Positions 63,706 through 64,000 of a stretch of DNA of 64,000 nucleotides are shown here, piece by piece; the first letter of the stretch is position 1, and every line of letters starts with the position of its first letter. A program made the translations under genes and the position numbers. This stretch comes from Sulfurovum sp. GTDB lineage: Bacteria > Campylobacterota > Campylobacteria > Campylobacterales > Sulfurovaceae. A model generated the notes under the pieces. It had not been told where the DNA came from and ran no database searches. It was given only the letters and a program-made list of their open reading frames with translations. The stretch spans positions 1-64,000 of the forward strand of contig JAAXPZ010000016.1 of the NCBI GenBank assembly GCA_012329065.1, given 5' to 3'.

Positions 63706-64000
63706 CCAGGCTTTGACTATCTGTTTATTTCTCTTTTTTAACTCTTTTATTTTTGAAAATTGTTTTTTTAGTTTAAGTTCATTTGGTTTCTTATTTATAT
63801 TTGGAGCTTCTACTAAACTAGAGGCTTTTCTCATCTCTTCTAGTTGGGAGGTATCTATTGTAGTATTTAACAATGCTTTTATAGCATCTGTATCTTCTTT
63901 ATAGTTTTGCACTATCCATGACTCTTTTAAACACTCAGGGACATTTTCACTATCTAAGAAGTTCTTGTATGAGCTGTATGGGTACTCTTCTAGTTGTTTT
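63691..64000 (-). CDS. C-terminal part of a Y1/REP-associated tyrosine transposase (cut by window edge)
   Basis: About 102 residues run in from the window edge: LEEYPYSSYKNFLDSENVPE, then CLKESWIVQNYKED to KAWEPNI and a TAG at 63691. The YPxSSYxxFL segment near the end is typical of Y1_Tnp/RAYT (IS200-like) transposases, in which it follows the catalytic helix. The HUH and Tyr motifs would lie outside the window. The GTG at 63912 is only an internal codon of this frame. Confidence 0.7.
   Translation of the reverse strand, partial: KQLEEYPYSSYKNFLDSENVPECLKESWIVQNYKEDTDAIKALLNTTIDTSQLEEMRKASSLVEAPNINKKPNELKLKKQFSKIKELKKRNKQIVKAWEPNI

Noticed and set aside
1-64000. CRISPR array, tRNA/rRNA genes or prophage
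   Set aside because: No regularly spaced repeats, no recognisable tRNA cloverleaf or rRNA segment, and no structural phage genes were seen.

Overview
The window is about 64 kb of AT-rich, densely coded bacterial chromosome with short intergenic gaps and many overlapping start/stop codons. The gene set points to the Campylobacterota (Epsilonproteobacteria), probably a free-living Sulfurovum/Sulfurimonas-like lineage. The signs are an extended ~390-residue TrmB, the nadK-recN pair, a carboxynorspermidine/carboxyspermidine dehydrogenase, a promoter of the TTTTTGGNTANAAT type before metG, a SelW-like selenoprotein, a small cytochrome c553, PPK2, and many PAS histidine kinases and GGDEF/EAL proteins. 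The genus is an inference. No rRNA, tRNA, CRISPR array or prophage was seen.

Layout. 1-7.5 kb: a SelW-type selenoprotein with an in-frame UGA, an Ala/Lys-rich lipoprotein, recN-nadK, and two large multi-receiver signalling proteins, one a degenerate kinase. 7.7-16.6 kb: metG with a Mur-ligase-like partner, a lipoprotein, then a coupled three-gene operon (TonB-receptor-like barrel, small periplasmic protein, membrane EAL protein), and ppk2. 16.6-22.6 kb: gltB - inositol-monophosphatase-like gene - accD, tightly packed. 22.8-31.3 kb: a GGDEF/EAL protein, an aspartate aminotransferase with repeated palindromic sites at its promoter, a DedA protein, an outer-membrane barrel, and the polyamine dehydrogenase. 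29-39.7 kb: a long minus-strand run with ftsE-ftsX-envC, trmB, an FN3 lipoprotein, an RluA-family synthase, a degenerate GGDEF/EAL protein, dus, a LapA-like membrane protein, dksA and rlmH. 40-45.6 kb: a RelE-type toxin-antitoxin pair, a PIF1-like helicase divergent from a PAS kinase/response-regulator pair, a Crp-family regulator, a coiled-coil protein and lolA. 45.7-56 kb: secA with a LolC/E-type permease, an Arg/Tyr-rich secreted protein, a 267-bp palindromic MITE-like element, a diguanylate cyclase, an AsmA-like protein overlapping mltG head to head, and a DUF234 protein. 56-64 kb: two small c-type cytochromes with a two-component system, a SLAC1-family transporter, a host-attachment/eRF1-like protein, a nucleoside-recognition membrane protein broken by a frameshift at an A7 tract, argH, a MntA-HepT toxin-antitoxin module followed by a diverged second copy of the argH 3' end, and the C-terminus of a Y1/RAYT transposase at the edge.

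Together the genes show ordinary housekeeping (translation, cell division, lipoprotein sorting and secretion, amino-acid and polyamine synthesis) with heavy investment in c-di-GMP and two-component signalling. The least routine items are the selenoprotein, the receptor-to-EAL operon, the palindromic element, the argH-tail/toxin-antitoxin junction and the A7 frameshift.
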